From: Sclerotiophoma versabilis
Taxonomy: Eukaryota; Ascomycota; Dothideomycetes; Pleosporales; Didymellaceae
DNA length: 64,000 nt
NCBI GenBank assembly: GCA_012274445.1
Contig: JAAROD010000054.1
Span: 1,426,001 to 1,490,000, forward strand
Reading direction: 5' to 3'
The notes under the pieces are model-generated. The model saw only the letters and a list, made by a program, of their open reading frames with translations, made no database searches and was not told the DNA's origin. A program made the position numbers and the translations under genes. Shown here in pieces: positions 11,829 to 24,478 of this stretch (position 1 is the stretch's first letter; the number at the start of each line of letters is the position of its first letter).

Positions 11829-12577
11829 GATGAGTGGTGGTCTAAGTGTTTGCAAATATCCTGCAAAGTTTGGAAGGGAAGAGAGGTGAGGATCAACGGA
11901 ATTTACTTGCGACTGGATGTGGGCAGTTCAACTCTTTTGTTCATTCTTAAGCCTGTGAGGAGTCACCGGGCGTGATAGGGTCATTGAAGGATGCTAGACT
12001 AGTTTGGCTTATATTGTGGCTGATCAAATATTCTAGATCGCCGCAGGCTGAAGACCTGCTTTTGGGCACGATTGAGCTTAGCTGCGTTTGGATCGGAATG
12101 AGCCGGTGACAAGCTCAAGATCGCAGCTAGTGAGGTGGTACAAGGCGCAGTTAGAAATTCGCTTTCTGTCTCACCTGGACATTTGGGAACCTGCTAACAG
12201 GTACAAAATCTGCAGCTATCACGGCTTCATCATGGCCATCAATAGAGGGTGTGAAGACTGTGTCAATAGGTGAATTGATAAACCGCCTGTCGCACTTATG
12301 GTCTAACTGGAAGAACATCCTGTAGCGCTCACCGATATCATTGAAGTTGTCTTATTGGTTGATTAGGACTGCATCCGAGGTAAGTGGACATGTTATCTGA
12401 ACAGACAAAGCACTGTCTTGTGACTACCATTTGTAAGCATAATACTTCCCAAATTTATGTCGTAGTCGGCTGTTCTTGACCCCTGAACCACGATGGGTTG
12501 AGAGTTCGTGTGAGCACTGAGAAAAAACTCGATAGTCAAGTATCTTTTCATGCGCAGGCATCTTAATACTCTGTCGA
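11829..12577. other. Intergenic, no supported gene
   Basis: Short unrelated open frames on both strands; no domain, repeat or RNA gene recognised. It includes the promoter of the 66-residue protein gene. Confidence 0.45.
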
Positions 12578-14190
12578 TCACTGGGCAAAGCGCGCTACCC
12601 TATCTGCAGGCCATGGTCCATAAACAAGATTATTTCGCTCGAACGATTGCTTGAGCTGGTTCAACTCAAGGTTGGCTTCTCGACACGGTTTCTCCCATTC
12701 CATCTCGCCGACGTATTGCTTTCCCTCCAGATCCTCAGTGTACTGCCAGCTCATGCTACTTCCGCAAATGCCGTAGATGTCTTTCAGGAAGCAGTAGCTA
12801 ACTTCAGAACTGACGGCGCTCCGCCAGACATATATAACCTTTGCGCCTGGCCGCCATCTCTTGCCAACACGCCAGTACATACAATCATTCTTAAAGGCTC
12901 GTCTGCTGAGACTTCGTTGTTGTCGTGATTGCACTAGACTCCTGATCGGAGATACCATAATTCAAGGTGACGACCATAGGGTACGAGTTCGCTTGCGTTC
13001 CAAAATATCTTGTTGTAATGCGAACAATTTCTGTGCCTTAAGATGAATTTGCGTAATTTAGTCGAGTGTTCCACCATACGGGCGGCGTCAACAAGAAACT
13101 CCATGATTGTTGCTGGGTTCGGCATGGTGCGGAACATATTGAACCAGTCTTGCCTCTGGACAAGAGGTCCATCTTCGTCGTCGGAGTCGTACAAATCCAC
13201 TGGGTCAGGAAGGTCGGAGTCGGAGTCGTAGCAGTGTACTGATCGCTCTCTTTGGAGCTCCTTTATCTTAGCCAAGTGATCTTTGTCTGGAACGAAGAAC
13301 CATTCTGTGTCTGCTGTTGAGGCGGCGAAATCGAGCTGAAAGTCCACCAGCATAGGAAAGGGTGGTAAATAACGGAAGAAATTGGTGCTGATGACATGTA
13401 ACCCTGTCAAATGCAGGGTCGTCAATTGAGGCAGGGTAGTCAAGTGTCGTATCATCTTGAATGACGTGTCGTCAGTGCACACCGCCTTTGGGTTCAGGTT
13501 CGTCGGTTTGTGCTCCTCATCGCTGCATTCAGAGTGAATTGCCTTCAAGGTGAGGTTGCGCAAATTCGTGAAACTTCGCGCAATGATGGAGGTGGTCAGT
13601 TCTGGGAAAGGTCAGTTGTTGGAGCGATTTCGATTGCAAATCGACTGAAGTACCTTCTCGACGCTTCGTTCTCTGCCTGCGTCCCTAATAGAAGTCATCC
13701 CAGATGCCAATTTTGCATTCTTTGACGTTGGGTAGTCTATCCATCAATGCCAACAATTCAGCCTCAAAGAAATGAACCATGGGATCTCGTGAGATCGCAC
13801 TCCTCATGTGCTGTAACTGTGGGATCGAAGTCGGTGCATCACGCAATATCGATTCCCAATTAGCCACTGTTGATAACCGCGTATGGGAGTAAAAGCTAGG
13901 ACAAAACGCTGGTGAGTTATGTAAGTGTCCTATAATATTTGCGATGGTCGTAAACAGTCGAGCCATAGCCGCTTCACCATGTAGTATCGAGTCTTCTCAG
14001 ACCACATGTTTTGGGCTTCATGCCCAGCGGGGTTGGCCCGAGGTCCACATTGAAGTTTCCCACATAGTAGGCGTGACGAGCATGGGCGGTAAGCAACGTA
14101 TCGCGCAGCTTTCGAGTGACTCGACGTCAAGCTTTGTCTGTATGTCGTGAAAGGTACGTTCGTCGATGGTGGTCTGTCATGCTAAGGATA
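12578..14190 (-). CDS. Uncharacterised acidic leucine-rich protein, exon structure unsettled
   Basis: The main exon (about 13563-12960) encodes a leucine-rich segment (LPQLTTLHLTGLHVISTNFF), an acidic stretch (CYDSDSDLPDPVDLYDSDDE) and a block ending FWNASELVPYGRHLELWYLR. A 3' segment ending at 12578 gives a Trp-rich tail (YVGEMEWEKPCREANLELNQ). Upstream pieces at 13966-13688 and about 14190-13970 look like the same protein's N-terminal half. The layout resembles the F-box/LRR-like proteins that are numerous in Pleosporales, although I cannot point to a clear F-box. A stop (WDDFY*) after the upstream piece and another after YLRSGV mean either unmodelled introns or a decayed gene. Coordinates of the 5' end are approximate. 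Confidence 0.5.
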
Positions 14191-14698
14191 TGCTCGCATA
14201 AGGACCAAGTTCTTCAAAGTATTAGAAAGGACCTCAAGGGGTAGATAATCCATGGTATGGTGTATATATTAAGGCGGGAATCATCATTGTATTTGGTTAA
14301 TGGTTGCTGACGGTTTATAGCAGGTATGAGGCGAGAGCTGCACGAGCGGAGCTTGTGGCGCGGGTTTCGACTGTGCGCGCCCCTGCATGGAAAGCTGCAA
14401 AACTCTACGCCGATGACTTCCTCGGTCACCGTAGCCCCGAATCATGTCAAGTTGACCTTAATTATCGGAAACAGACGCTGAGGGACAATGATTCAGTTGC
14501 AGGAGGGCCTGCATGTGTTGAGACAAGTAGAATATGGAAGCGATGATTGAGATGTACGGAGAACAGAATAGTGACCAGAAGCTACCTAGTCCTAATCGCG
14601 GTAAGCTACGACCCTCCGCGGCAGGCTGTTGATGACCAATACAACCCCTTGTCTTCTACACATACGATTTCGCAGCCGCGTCGCTCATCCGTAGCTCC
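14191..14698. other. Intergenic, no supported gene
   Basis: This stretch between two minus-strand loci shows only short frames and no recognisable element. Confidence 0.4.
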
Positions 14699-16764
14699 TC
14701 AAGGCATCGGAGTTTTCCATTTGCCTTTCACCACATTGTAGACCTTCAGGAGCAGGTCAATGCGGTTATTCATCTTAATCTTGTCCGGCTCTTGTTCACA
14801 TGGCGGGCTACCAGTCTTGCCAGCGCCTCTTCTTGGCAATGAGAACCAACTACGCTTTAACTTCGCCTGTTCAAGATCTCCCTTCAGACTTTTCATAGTC
14901 CCTTCAACATCGGCAATGACGCTTGCATATTTTGCCTTTATGTAAGCGTTCCACTTAGAGACGTCGACATGAAAGCTGTTGCAATCCAATTGATCTGAGC
15001 TGTTAAGACTGTCTGAATATCCGGATCTGGGTGGTATCGGTATCCACCTATAATGTCACGCAAGGCAACAACGACGTTACACTTGCCCTCATTGTTCGTC
15101 GAAACTGTCCATGTCTTCGACTTTCGCTTGCTTCCGGTCTTCGAGGAGCTCTCTTGCTGATGTCTGTTTTCCTTGGTCTACTTTTTCCATTTGTCGGCTT
15201 CAGCAAGTGAAGTTTTTTCTAGCTGCACCATTTGATCCAGTGCCATTCCCGGCACCCGAAGTTGCTTCACTCCAGAGCTGCAATTCATCAGTGAGTTAGA
15301 ATTCTTTCGATGTGAACTTGTTTACCTACCCGCTCTGTTCTACCGTTGACGCCGTCGTGGAAACTGACGAATTCGTAAGTGAATGGATTCGGAGTCGCTT
15401 TCTGCCCAGGATATTGATGAGCGATCCAATCTATAGCTCTTTCTTCGAAAGTTGCATCTTTTAGCTTGGCGTTGCCTGTGCTCTCAAAGTAACCATACTT
15501 AGTGTCGATATCGACGTTAGTAGCGAAAGACTGCAATATGTACGCAGCGTGCGTTATCGGAGCGAACGAAGTCCAGCAGTACTTGCCATTCGAGGATATA
15601 CTCAACAGAGACAGCACAATTTAAGAATACGCCTGGACTGTTACGATTCTGAAATTCTCCTGTATTTCGGAGTAGGTAGTAACCTGCCTGATCCGGCCTG
15701 TCAAAGGTGTTGAAATCGTAGATTCTGTTATCAATAAGCTGCGCAACGTTACTATAAGTAAAGGTGGTCATCAGAAGCGGTCTACCTTGTCCATATCTTC
15801 GTTCCTGAGATATCTATACTAATCGAAGTTGACAATAGAAGGCGGACTGTCTTGACATTTGATTTTCCCCTCCTTGACGTTGCCACTGCGACCGCGTAAT
15901 GGGTGTTGTCGTGTCATATTGGCCTTCCTGTATGCTGATCGATTAGGTCCTCGTTCTAAAGAGTGGAACAGTATTCCTTTCTTCCCATGGGGTGAAGTGA
16001 TCGCAATCCTGACAACCATGTGAAAGCGCCGGTAATGCGCGTTTGGTCAAGTAAGAATGTCTTCTTCAGATCCTTCCTCAACACTAAAGACTTTGTAATC
16101 ATGGCACCTTCCAAATATATTTGGGGGTAAGTCGCGAATATCCAAGCTTCGGAGAATGCTGAAGAGTAATCGAACAACATTGTACTTCGGAGCAACAACA
16201 GGAGGAAGTGCACTGAGCGGAACATGCTGAAACGAAGTTTCCGGATTTCATTAATCACTTTCTAAGTTCCCACAATGCGAGTAGCATAAGGAGACCCTCT
16301 CGGTTGATGGGAATCACTTCGTATATCCTTCACGTCGTTCGTGGCTGGGGAGCGAGAAGCGTATTGAACTCCAGCGGCGCAGCTCTCACCACAGGTGCCA
16401 CTGAAACAGAACACGTCAAAACAAAAGTACTCCGGTCCTAATTGTGCAAGAAAGCTCGAACACAGCTGTAGCATGTCCGTTACATCCGCGCAAACGGAGC
16501 GTGGAGGATATCGTTGAGTTAGACAGCTGGATGGGCTTCGATGCATTAAATGCAAGGCTTTATACTGTCATTATGCTGGGATAGCGTACACAAGACAAAA
16601 ATTGAAGCATTGTGCGATCCACTAAAACTAAATCGTTTGTTTTGAATTTGCAATATGTACCTCCACGTTAAGTAATTGAGCCACACCGATATGCTCCAGA
16701 ATGTCTGAAAAAGTACAAACAGAGGCACGTACGAAGTCACGAGCTGCGACCCTAAGTCTCGCAA
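14699..16764 (-). CDS. Uncharacterised multi-exon protein with N-terminal hydrophobic segment
   Basis: Several coding islands on the complement look like exons of one gene. The first (from 16764) starts MRDLGSQLVTSYVPLFVLFQ and continues TFWSISVWLNYLTW, a likely membrane segment. Next are a piece with LEFNTLLAPQPR and one with VVRLLFSILRSLDIRDLPPN. Then comes TTFTYSNVAQLIDNRIYDFN with FDRPDQAGYYLLRNTGEF. Then NVDIDTKYGYFESTGNAKLK with DWIAHQYPGQKATPNPFTYE. Last are LRDIIGGYRYHPDPDIQTVL and a lysine-rich C-terminus ending GKWKTPMP. Joining the YLLR and NVDIDT pieces needs an intron from about 15611 to 15529 with a TTGCAG acceptor. I do not recognise the family. The number of conserved-looking blocks makes a real gene likely, but exon borders are not fully resolved and it could be decaying. 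Confidence 0.5.
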
Positions 16765-16817
16765 TTCACCAATAGCTTTGGGTAACGTACCTAAAGTATG
16801 TAGATAGGGTTAACTAT

Positions 16818-19800
16818 TTAGCTGAAGTTCAGCTCGAAACCATGCTCAAAAGCACCATCACCCGTGTATCTATCCAGGCCAGAGATTCTAAGCACACCAC
16901 CATTGAATGAAGTTGTCAGCTGGGATGAATCGCAGTCCTTACCGCCAGCTTTGAGCGAAGCATGTTGTGGCTGCTCGTGAAGTCCAGCAATGGTGATGTT
17001 GCTGAGAGGGGGTGCACTGTGGAAGTCGCCCTCAGATGTAAAGGAGAGGCAGTTGTTGCTGTATGAGAACTACACGTCATGTTAGCCGTGGCAACCAGAT
17101 TAAGAGGATGATATACTCACTTGAACCAGTCGAGTGGCATTCGGTTGCAGACTCTCACCATCATCAAGATACAGATCACCACTCGCCGTACTGTCGCTAT
17201 CAAGAGCAACCAAGAGGCTGTAAGGCGTCTTTCTCGTTTCGACTGTTGTCAACTTCGGTTCCTGAAGCACGAGAACAGAACCACCTCGTACGTGCACATT
17301 GATATGCTCAAGTGGTGCTTGCAACGTGACATTCTCTCCCGGCTGAGCGTCCACCTCCGCCAGGGTGTACCAGTCGTACCAGCGCTCACCCTCACCAATA
17401 CCAGGGAAAACACCCTGCACGGTCTCGACGTTCGGCACCAATACAGGTGTGACTAAGATAGAAGGGCCCAGCAGGAACTGGTTGTATGTCTCGCGCAGGG
17501 ATTCGTCATTGGGAAACTCCCAAGCAAGCGCACGCATAACAGTCTCGCCCTTGGTGTGAGCGTGATAGAAGAGGGTGTACATGTACCCAAGAAGACTGTA
17601 GCGCACAGCCATGGCACGGCGCGCTGATTCAGCAACCGAAGACCAATGATACGCTTCTTGGCCAATGGCAGCCTTGACGTTGTGATTACGGTAGAATGGG
17701 AAGAAAGCACTAAGCTCCATCCAGCGAGAGCAAAGCTGAAAGTCAGTGTTGTGGGCGAAGCCGCAGGTGTCGGCACCGAACATGGGAATACCAGACATCA
17801 TCATAGTGAAGGCTTGCGAGATGGATAAGAACATGCTTCCCCAGGTACTGGTGTTGTCGCCACCCCAGTGGCTAGTTGTCTTACCGCTACCAGCGAAGAC
17901 ACTGCGTCCGACAGTGAAGGGCCTGCGTCCGGGGAACAACTCGAGCAGCGAGTGGTAGGTTGCGTTCGAGATCTGCAGACCAAACAGGTTGTGCATCTCG
18001 TATTCAGTTGTGTTGTACTGGTCGTTGTGTGTCGCATTAGGCGCGATTGAGCTCTTACCAAGCACGTGACCCGCTTGGACGTTGTTAATCACGTATGACG
18101 GGTAGTTGAGGTTACGTACACCAGGTGTCGGCTCCGTCCTGCCTTGAACTGTCGTAGTGATAGCTGGAAGGATTGGGGACGCAGAGAGCGCTGCAGCCTG
18201 CGATGCCGAAGCTGCAGCCGCGGAAGCGGCCTCAGTAGCGTTAGTAATGTTGAAGCCTTCTGGGTAGTTGAAGTCGAAAGTAAGTGGGTCGCCAGGCAGG
18301 AGGAAAGGCGGGTGGGCAGGGTTCTCGGTGAGGCGACCGTTACCACATGATCCAGCGCAGAAAGACGACGCTTCACTCAAATCTATCCAGATGCCATCGA
18401 AAGGAGTACCCTTATGCCATTGCACAATTTCTTCCGTCCACCATGCTTGTGAAGTAGGAAGAAGCCAGTCGGCCCATACACTGAAGCCTGGCCAGTTATC
18501 GCCATAGTAGAAATCTCCAGTGGTGGGGTCTCGAATATAGGTCTGCAGTGATGCGCCTCGCTCAAAAGGTGCGTATTCATCGCTGGCGTTGTTAGGGTTC
18601 GACACGTAGATGTTGCTGTCAATGATTGGGACGTAGTGTTGACCGTTAGCGTGGAGGCCTTCAATAAATTTGGTAAACTCGGGAAGCGGGTATGTCACTT
18701 CGTTGTTGGTGAAGTCGCGGTATAGGTCGTAGATGTCGAGGTCGTTCCACAAGCACTCGAGTGGGACGTTGGCCTCACGATAACCGTCGACGACACCTTG
18801 GACAACGGATATGTTTTCGTAGCCCCATCGAGCTTGGTGGAAACCAAAAGTCCAGTACATCTTAAGGAAGTCAGTAAAATTCTAGGACATCTAACGAGCT
18901 GCTGCTCACCTGCATAGCTGGCATGCCAATGCAACCGGTTTGGAATTGGGAGATTGTCGTCAGAGCACTCGAGCTTCCATCATCTTTCTGACCACTGAGG
19001 AAGTAGAGATCAAAACTACCACCCAAGGTACGGTAGGTAATGCTGTTCGTATGAAGCAGCCATTCCTGGCCATGGGCTGGAGATAGTCAGCACCTTGTTA
19101 TTCTGAGACCGATTGTTCGACATACCGTTGCGAGCGTACATGCCATGGGCCGTTGTCTTAGAGCCATTTCGGCCGTAGCGTGTCTCCTGATAGAAGGGTA
19201 TCGTTCCGTACACATTACCGTCAACAGTGTTACCAGCATCTACAGCGTAGAAGGTCTGAGTGTGATTTGTTCCCAAACGGAAGTCGTGGATATTCTCCGC
19301 AAGACCGTAGACGTTGTAATCCTGTGGCCGATCTGTCAGACGCCGGTCCCCATGGACAATAGCGACTACTCACATCTACCATGTTTGTCATGACCTCCAG
19401 AAATTGGTCTTCATAAACAATGACATGTCCGTATGTCGAGAAGAGCTCTTCCCTGGTATTGGTACGTAAGACTTTGAACTGAAAAGTAGGATCGTTACTC
19501 CATTCGAAACTCAGATCGCTGTTGTTGGCATTCGTCTTGCCATCCCACTCTGGTTGATCGACCAGATGAGCCGGGAGAATATACTGCGTGCTGTTCTCTG
19601 GTGCAATATGCTTGGGGTAAATGCGAACGTTCAAACGCTCTTTGGCCTGAAAGGAGACCTCCAGAGTCAAGTATCCAATATCATTGCCAAAAGCTTGACA
19701 ATTAGCTCCGGCGATTGACAAGTCAGCAGTAAATCCATGGTCATTCTCGGCCACGTTGGAAGCTTTGTAGCCTGGACACGCCTGCGAGTCTGGAGCGCTG

Positions 19801-20003
19801 TTGTCGTAGATGGTTGGTGTCAGGCTGGGTAGAGCATTGATCTGAGGCGAAAGAGTTGGAATGACTCGCTCCGTTCCCGATGGTGTAAGACTCTGGGCTT
19901 CTTCTCTCAGCAAGATGCGTGCGTTCTGTCATTTTGGAGCAAGCATACCAATTGCGATGGCGGCGAGCGTAGCCGCTGACGCAGCGACGTTAGGAAGTCT
20001 CAT
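16818..20003 (-). CDS. Secreted GH31 alpha-glucosidase (AgdC-like)
   Basis: Hydrolyses terminal glucosidic bonds of starch- or maltose-type substrates outside the cell. Six exons are rebuilt on the complement. Exon 1 from 20003 encodes the signal peptide MRLPNVAASAATLAAIAI. A 57-nt intron restores frame into EEAQSLTPSGTERVIPTLSP. Further introns lie near 19380-19320, 19125-19080 and 18910-18860; the last, near 17118-17060, leads to the C-terminus ending HGFELNFS*. The GH31 core is long: YWTFGFHQARWGYEN, the nucleophile block GIWIDLSEASSFC (Asp), and the acid/base block SHWGGDNTSTWGSM. An Ala/Ser-rich insertion (EAASAAAASASQAAALSA) sits between them, as in fungal AgdC-type enzymes. Total length is roughly 900 residues, normal for the family. 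All catalytic landmarks are present and no lesions were seen. Confidence 0.93.
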
Positions 20004-21905
20004 TGTACCCTACGAGATCAAATGCTTAGCCGAGAAACGTCCAATGCTTGGTAAATCTTGTTACGGCTATGTGCTCCCTATTTAAGCTCACACATTCAAG
20101 CCATCGTATGCGACAACCTGCAGGGTGCCACGAAAACTTCGAGCTTAGAGAAGGCCCACAGCAAAATAAGCCGTAGTTACAGCTGTAACGGAGCCTAATC
20201 CGGAGACTTCATCAGGATGCTTGTTAGATCGGCAGGTACTATTTACAGGGCAGTCCATACGCGACGTTTACCGGCGGAGTTAATTGCGGGGTTAGCTGGG
20301 GTGCAGATGCAGCTTTGACATCACCATTGAAAGACCGAAAATCCTACCGATGTTTGATGAACACACCGCGCAGGAGCGCAGCTCAAGCTCTAGTCCGGAG
20401 CTTCCGACGGATGGCCAGCAACATCAATCGGCCTTGGATATATCTTCCAAAATGGATGTTGTTGAGGCTAGCTGCAGCTGTGGGCGCTGTGCAAGAGGGG
20501 AACATCTTGCTTCATGCACGTTCGTGGATCAATGACATGTCCTGAAGATGCAGCGAGACAGCTGATCAGATCTGGAAGTGAGGTCTTGATGTGCTGCAAG
20601 GATGTATCGTGGTGACGAAGGAAGTGCAGGTCAAAGCACGCTAAGGTGTCGCTGACACCCTTTCGCCTTCCTTCATCTTTGAAGCAGGGCAGAATTCAAC
20701 AACTGTGTGAATACACTTGTTGAAACAGCCACTGAAATTGAAGATGAGTACTGAACGAATTCAGGAACGCAGCAGATGAGCGCCAACACGACGTCCTTCT
20801 CATAGCGTCTGGTGGCGGATAATAAATCAAATCCAATCTGCATCTAAAGGCATCATCCAGAGTTCATACGCCTCGTCGGGCATTGAGCTCAAACTCGGAC
20901 CTGGGTTTGGCTTCAGAAGAAAGCCCCAACCGACAGAAGCTGGGTGACGAGGTCATTGCAACGTCCAATTTCACTTGTTCACTTCGCTAGCTTAGATATG
21001 GCTATGTTGTAAGCTTCTTTCTGTCGCCCCTCCCATCTTTCGAAAACGATTGGAAACGAGACTATAGATATATTACTACGGACAGAAATGCATCAGAGCT
21101 CGCTTGCTCAGGGTTGCAGGGTTTTCAGTTCGACTTTTGTTCGGAACACGTAACTGTACCAAAAAGCACACAACCCCATTTGTGTATCTACTGATCCAGG
21201 GACCAGCCCACACAAGCTTTTCGACGCATATTTCATTCAAACCATCAATATGCTTTACCTGCTCCACATCAACGAGGCTCTAGTACTTGTGCAGAAATCT
21301 TAGGACTGCACAATGCCAACATTCAACCTGGGCCCACTAGGTACCTTTTAATCTTAGAAGAGTCAGACCAGACCTCGAAGAGAGTCCTGATGCGCTGCTG
21401 ACCCGCGAGATAAGCGAAGCAATCGTTAGTTGCCATGGACATCATATGGCGAAAGCAGTGGCATCAGATACGAACCCTTCTACCCTCAGGGGCAGAGCGG
21501 GCCACCTCAAGCACAACCAACATGTTGCAAAAACGAGCAACTACGTCGGTACATAATCGAGATCATGGCGATGAGATTCAATACCAACTTTGATGAGCTC
21601 AACACTGCGTTGTACGGAGTTTCCCCATCCAAGCGAATGTCGTCCATACTTTCTGAAAAAGAGCGCAAAGATAGAAGATGGGAAATACAAGCGAAAAATA
21701 AGAGAGTAGCATTGTGTTTGCATTGTATCACCGTCGTGTTACTCTTATGTTAGTTCTATATCAATATTATATTATATACAACGTTATCTCAGGGACTGGA
21801 TAGAATTTACTTCAGCTTCACTTGGTTGCTACCCTTATTATGCCTGCTCTGCCTGAATCACACTAGGCGCATCTCAACCCCCAACTTACTAACGAACCGC
21901 CACGC
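20004..21905. other. Intergenic, with one weak open frame
   Basis: Contains the promoter of the GH31 gene at its left end. A 107-codon frame at 21430-21753 (+) with RRYIIEIMAMRFNTNFDELN followed by a charged KERKDRRWEIQAK stretch could be a small gene, but I recognise no family and the C-terminus is atypical. No repeats or RNA genes were recognised. Confidence 0.4.
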
Positions 21906-23948
21906 TTACTTCCTCTTCTTCGCGCTCTGCTTCTGCGCACCCGTCGTCTTAGCCGCCTCCTTCTGCTCGGCCTGCTCAATCGCCTGGGGGGTCTTGGGGC
22001 TCTTGTCGCCGTCGGGATGGGCCTGCAGGGGTTTATTTGCGTCCTTCTCCTCGACTTCCTCGTCGTCGCCGCCCTGGCCGAACTCGTTGACGCGGGTGTA
22101 GTCGACCTTGTACTTCCAGGTTTGGAAGAGGTAGACGAAGAAGATGACGTCGTCGCGCAGGGTGGCGAGGCGGTGCAGGGTCGGCATCTTGATGGTGAAA
22201 GCGAAGAGGTCGTCGATGAAGGTGTTGAGGAACTTGTATGTCATGGCGCGCCCGGGCATGTGTGCGACTGACTGCAGACGATAGTTGATGTACAGGGAGG
22301 GCACCATCATGAGGAAGCCGTAGGCGTAGACGGAGCCGACGAGCGTGGTGATGATGAACGAGTACCAGCTCTTGTGCGTGTCGTAGAGGAGCGAGTAGAT
22401 GGCGTAGGCGATGAGGAGGGGCACGGCAACCATGTACAGGTACTTGAACGCGATCTGGTCGTACTCCTCGGTCTTCTTCTCGATCTCGGACGCGACGTGC
22501 TTGTCCTCCAGAACGATGGTGTAGGGAATGAGGGAGCCAGGAGCGGTGGCGCGGACGCGGATGTTGGCCGTTTTGGTGATCTTCCAGGCTTCAATAGCAA
22601 TACCCATGCCCTGACCAAACAAGATCATCCAGGATGTGTTCTCGTTGTTGTCGAGGAGGTACAGGAAGATGACCGTCTGCATGAAGACATTGGCGATGAT
22701 GGTGCGGACCGAGGTACCGACATTGTCCTTCTTCTTGCGCCAATGCTGGACGTCGTTCTTGAAGGCAAGCATCTCGAAAATCATGTGGAAGACGGAGACG
22801 ACAGCGGTGATTGCAAGTAGGTACGAGTTGCTGTCAATCAGGATCTCCTTGAACATCTCCATCTCAGACCCATCACCGCCACCAGGAGTAGACTGGCCGG
22901 AGGCGGCAGCGGCAGCTTGAGAGCGCAGGTTCTCGTCAACCGAGGCGTACAGATTGAACTTCCAGTTGGCCAGGTTGTTCAGGTTGACGTTCAATGGCAG
23001 AGTCTTGACCGTATCGTTGAGCTCAATCATGTGCTTCTTGAGCTGCCAGAAGGTGTTGGTGTAGAGAATGGGGTAGTACCAGCCATGCTGACCAGTAGCG
23101 TCGCGCTGGCCAGTGGCCTCGAGCTGCACAAACTTCCTGGGCCCGGGCTGCATCTGCGGGTAGCTGAGGACGCCGGAGTCGGGGATCATGGAGATGGTGA
23201 AGTTGGGGTGGTAGTAGTTGCCGATGACCTTGCCCGCCTTCTTCTCTTCCTCGGTCTCGACAGCGTCCTTCTCCGGCATGTCGCTGAGCAGGTTCCTGGT
23301 CTTGGAGATCTTCTTCTTTGGCTGGTACTGGGTCAGGGGGCGGATGAAGTGGTAGGCCTTGGAAGGGTCGTAGCCGGGCTGGGTGGGATCAAGCACGGCG
23401 CCGCTCTGGGCTACGTAGAAGTGGGCGAGCAGGGAGGCGTTGTGCTGGACCTCGGTGGGGACGGAGAACTCGACGTGGATCTCCCTGTTCTGCTTCCAGT
23501 CGCCGTAGACAAACTTCTTCTCGTCGATCAGCAGCGCGTCCTTGGGCATGGACTTGAGGGCGGGCATGGCGACCGAGGGCGAGATGTACATGGAGATGTC
23601 GAGCTCCTGTCCGGTCTGCCACATGGGCGCGATGTTCCACGGGACGCGGCTGTACTCGGCGCCCTCGTCGAGCTGGTGCGGGCGGTTCTCCCACGCGGGG
23701 ATCGAGACAGCAGCGCCGCCGCCGCCAGCAGCGGCCTGGTGCGGCTGGCCTGGCTGGGAGACGGCGGGGGCGGGCGACTTGAGGAAGTACTTCATGCCGC
23801 CCTGGATGAGCAGGAACATGCCAATGCTCTGCGCGGCCGTCTTGAGGAACTGCGATGGCCATGGCGTTAGCTGTGCGTCGCGGGGGAGCTGCCATGTACT
23901 TGCGTTCGGCCCCGCCTCCTGGCCTTCTGCCTGCTGTGCTTCCGGCAT
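21906..23948 (-). CDS. CLPTM1-family transmembrane protein
   Basis: Intronless gene of 680 residues, the usual size for the cleft lip and palate transmembrane 1 family. Members are ER/endomembrane proteins; the animal ones retain receptor subunits in the ER or scramble lipids, and the fungal role is poorly known. The first hydrophobic segment is SIGMFLLIQGGMKYFL, followed by a long lumenal domain with the family block WNIAPMWQTGQELDISMYIS and conserved ANWKFNLYASVDE. The membrane half contains YLLAITAVVSVFHMIFEMLA followed by FKNDVQHWRKKKDNVG. It continues with TVIFLYLLDNNENTSWMILF, then MTYKFLNTFIDDLFAF, then MPTLHRLATLRDDVIFFVYL. The tail is acidic then Lys/Ala-rich (disordered). It is divergent to the LOG-family gene, sharing a promoter of about 530 bp. 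Confidence 0.92.
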   Translation of the reverse strand: MPEAQQAEGQEAGPNASTWQLPRDAQLTPWPSQFLKTAAQSIGMFLLIQGGMKYFLKSPAPAVSQPGQPHQAAAGGGGAAVSIPAWENRPHQLDEGAEYSRVPWNIAPMWQTGQELDISMYISPSVAMPALKSMPKDALLIDEKKFVYGDWKQNREIHVEFSVPTEVQHNASLLAHFYVAQSGAVLDPTQPGYDPSKAYHFIRPLTQYQPKKKISKTRNLLSDMPEKDAVETEEEKKAGKVIGNYYHPNFTISMIPDSGVLSYPQMQPGPRKFVQLEATGQRDATGQHGWYYPILYTNTFWQLKKHMIELNDTVKTLPLNVNLNNLANWKFNLYASVDENLRSQAAAAASGQSTPGGGDGSEMEMFKEILIDSNSYLLAITAVVSVFHMIFEMLAFKNDVQHWRKKKDNVGTSVRTIIANVFMQTVIFLYLLDNNENTSWMILFGQGMGIAIEAWKITKTANIRVRATAPGSLIPYTIVLEDKHVASEIEKKTEEYDQIAFKYLYMVAVPLLIAYAIYSLLYDTHKSWYSFIITTLVGSVYAYGFLMMVPSLYINYRLQSVAHMPGRAMTYKFLNTFIDDLFAFTIKMPTLHRLATLRDDVIFFVYLFQTWKYKVDYTRVNEFGQGGDDEEVEEKDANKPLQAHPDGDKSPKTPQAIEQAEQKEAAKTTGAQKQSAKKRK

Positions 23949-24478
23949 GGTGGCTTGTGCAAGGAGTCCGTAGCGACTCGGGCAGATTCAGAGCACAAGT
24001 GTTGACGGCGGTGCGGGTCGGAGGTCGCAGCGCGCAGTTCGCAGTGCGCAGTTACAACAGTGTCCCCAAATCCTCCAGAAGTCATCGGCCGCCGGAGCAG
24101 CGCGCCACGCCAACGCCCCACAATTCTCCAGCCGCGGTAGGCTAGCTCGACGCGTCAAGGGTCCAGCCAACGAGGCCGCGGCCGACAGCAGGTGACGAAA
24201 CGAGTGCATCGTGTGGACGCCGCATCGCCTCGCTATGAGTCTTGACGCAAATCCACCATGGCGCGCCGACTCTGGCCTGCCCAGCGCATACTACATATAG
24301 CCACCAACGCTCCTTCCCTCCATGCAACACCCACGCCGCCCCGCGTAGTCCAATTGCCATCGACTTTGTGTGACTGCAGCCCCGCCGCAAGGGCAATCAC
24401 CTCCCCAGCGAGCAGCCCCCGTGCTATAAAACCGCCCTCCGCACCACCGTGAGCGCACACAACGGCGAGCACGACAGC
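23949..24478. promoter_or_regulatory. Divergent GC-rich promoter, CLPTM1 / LOG
   Basis: This 530-bp gap has high GC and no coding frame matching a family. It must carry both promoters. The open frames that cross it are antisense shadows of neighbouring coding sequence. Confidence 0.5.
24425..24431 (+). promoter_or_regulatory. TATA box of the LOG-family gene
   Basis: A TATAAAA heptamer lies 48 bp upstream of the ATG at 24479 in an otherwise GC-rich context, so it stands out. Distance and orientation fit a core promoter. Confidence 0.5.

Noticed and set aside
22917..23870. 317-codon open frame antisense to the CLPTM1-family gene
   Set aside because: Low-complexity Val/Gly/Leu composition produced by the GC-rich sense gene; no family match.
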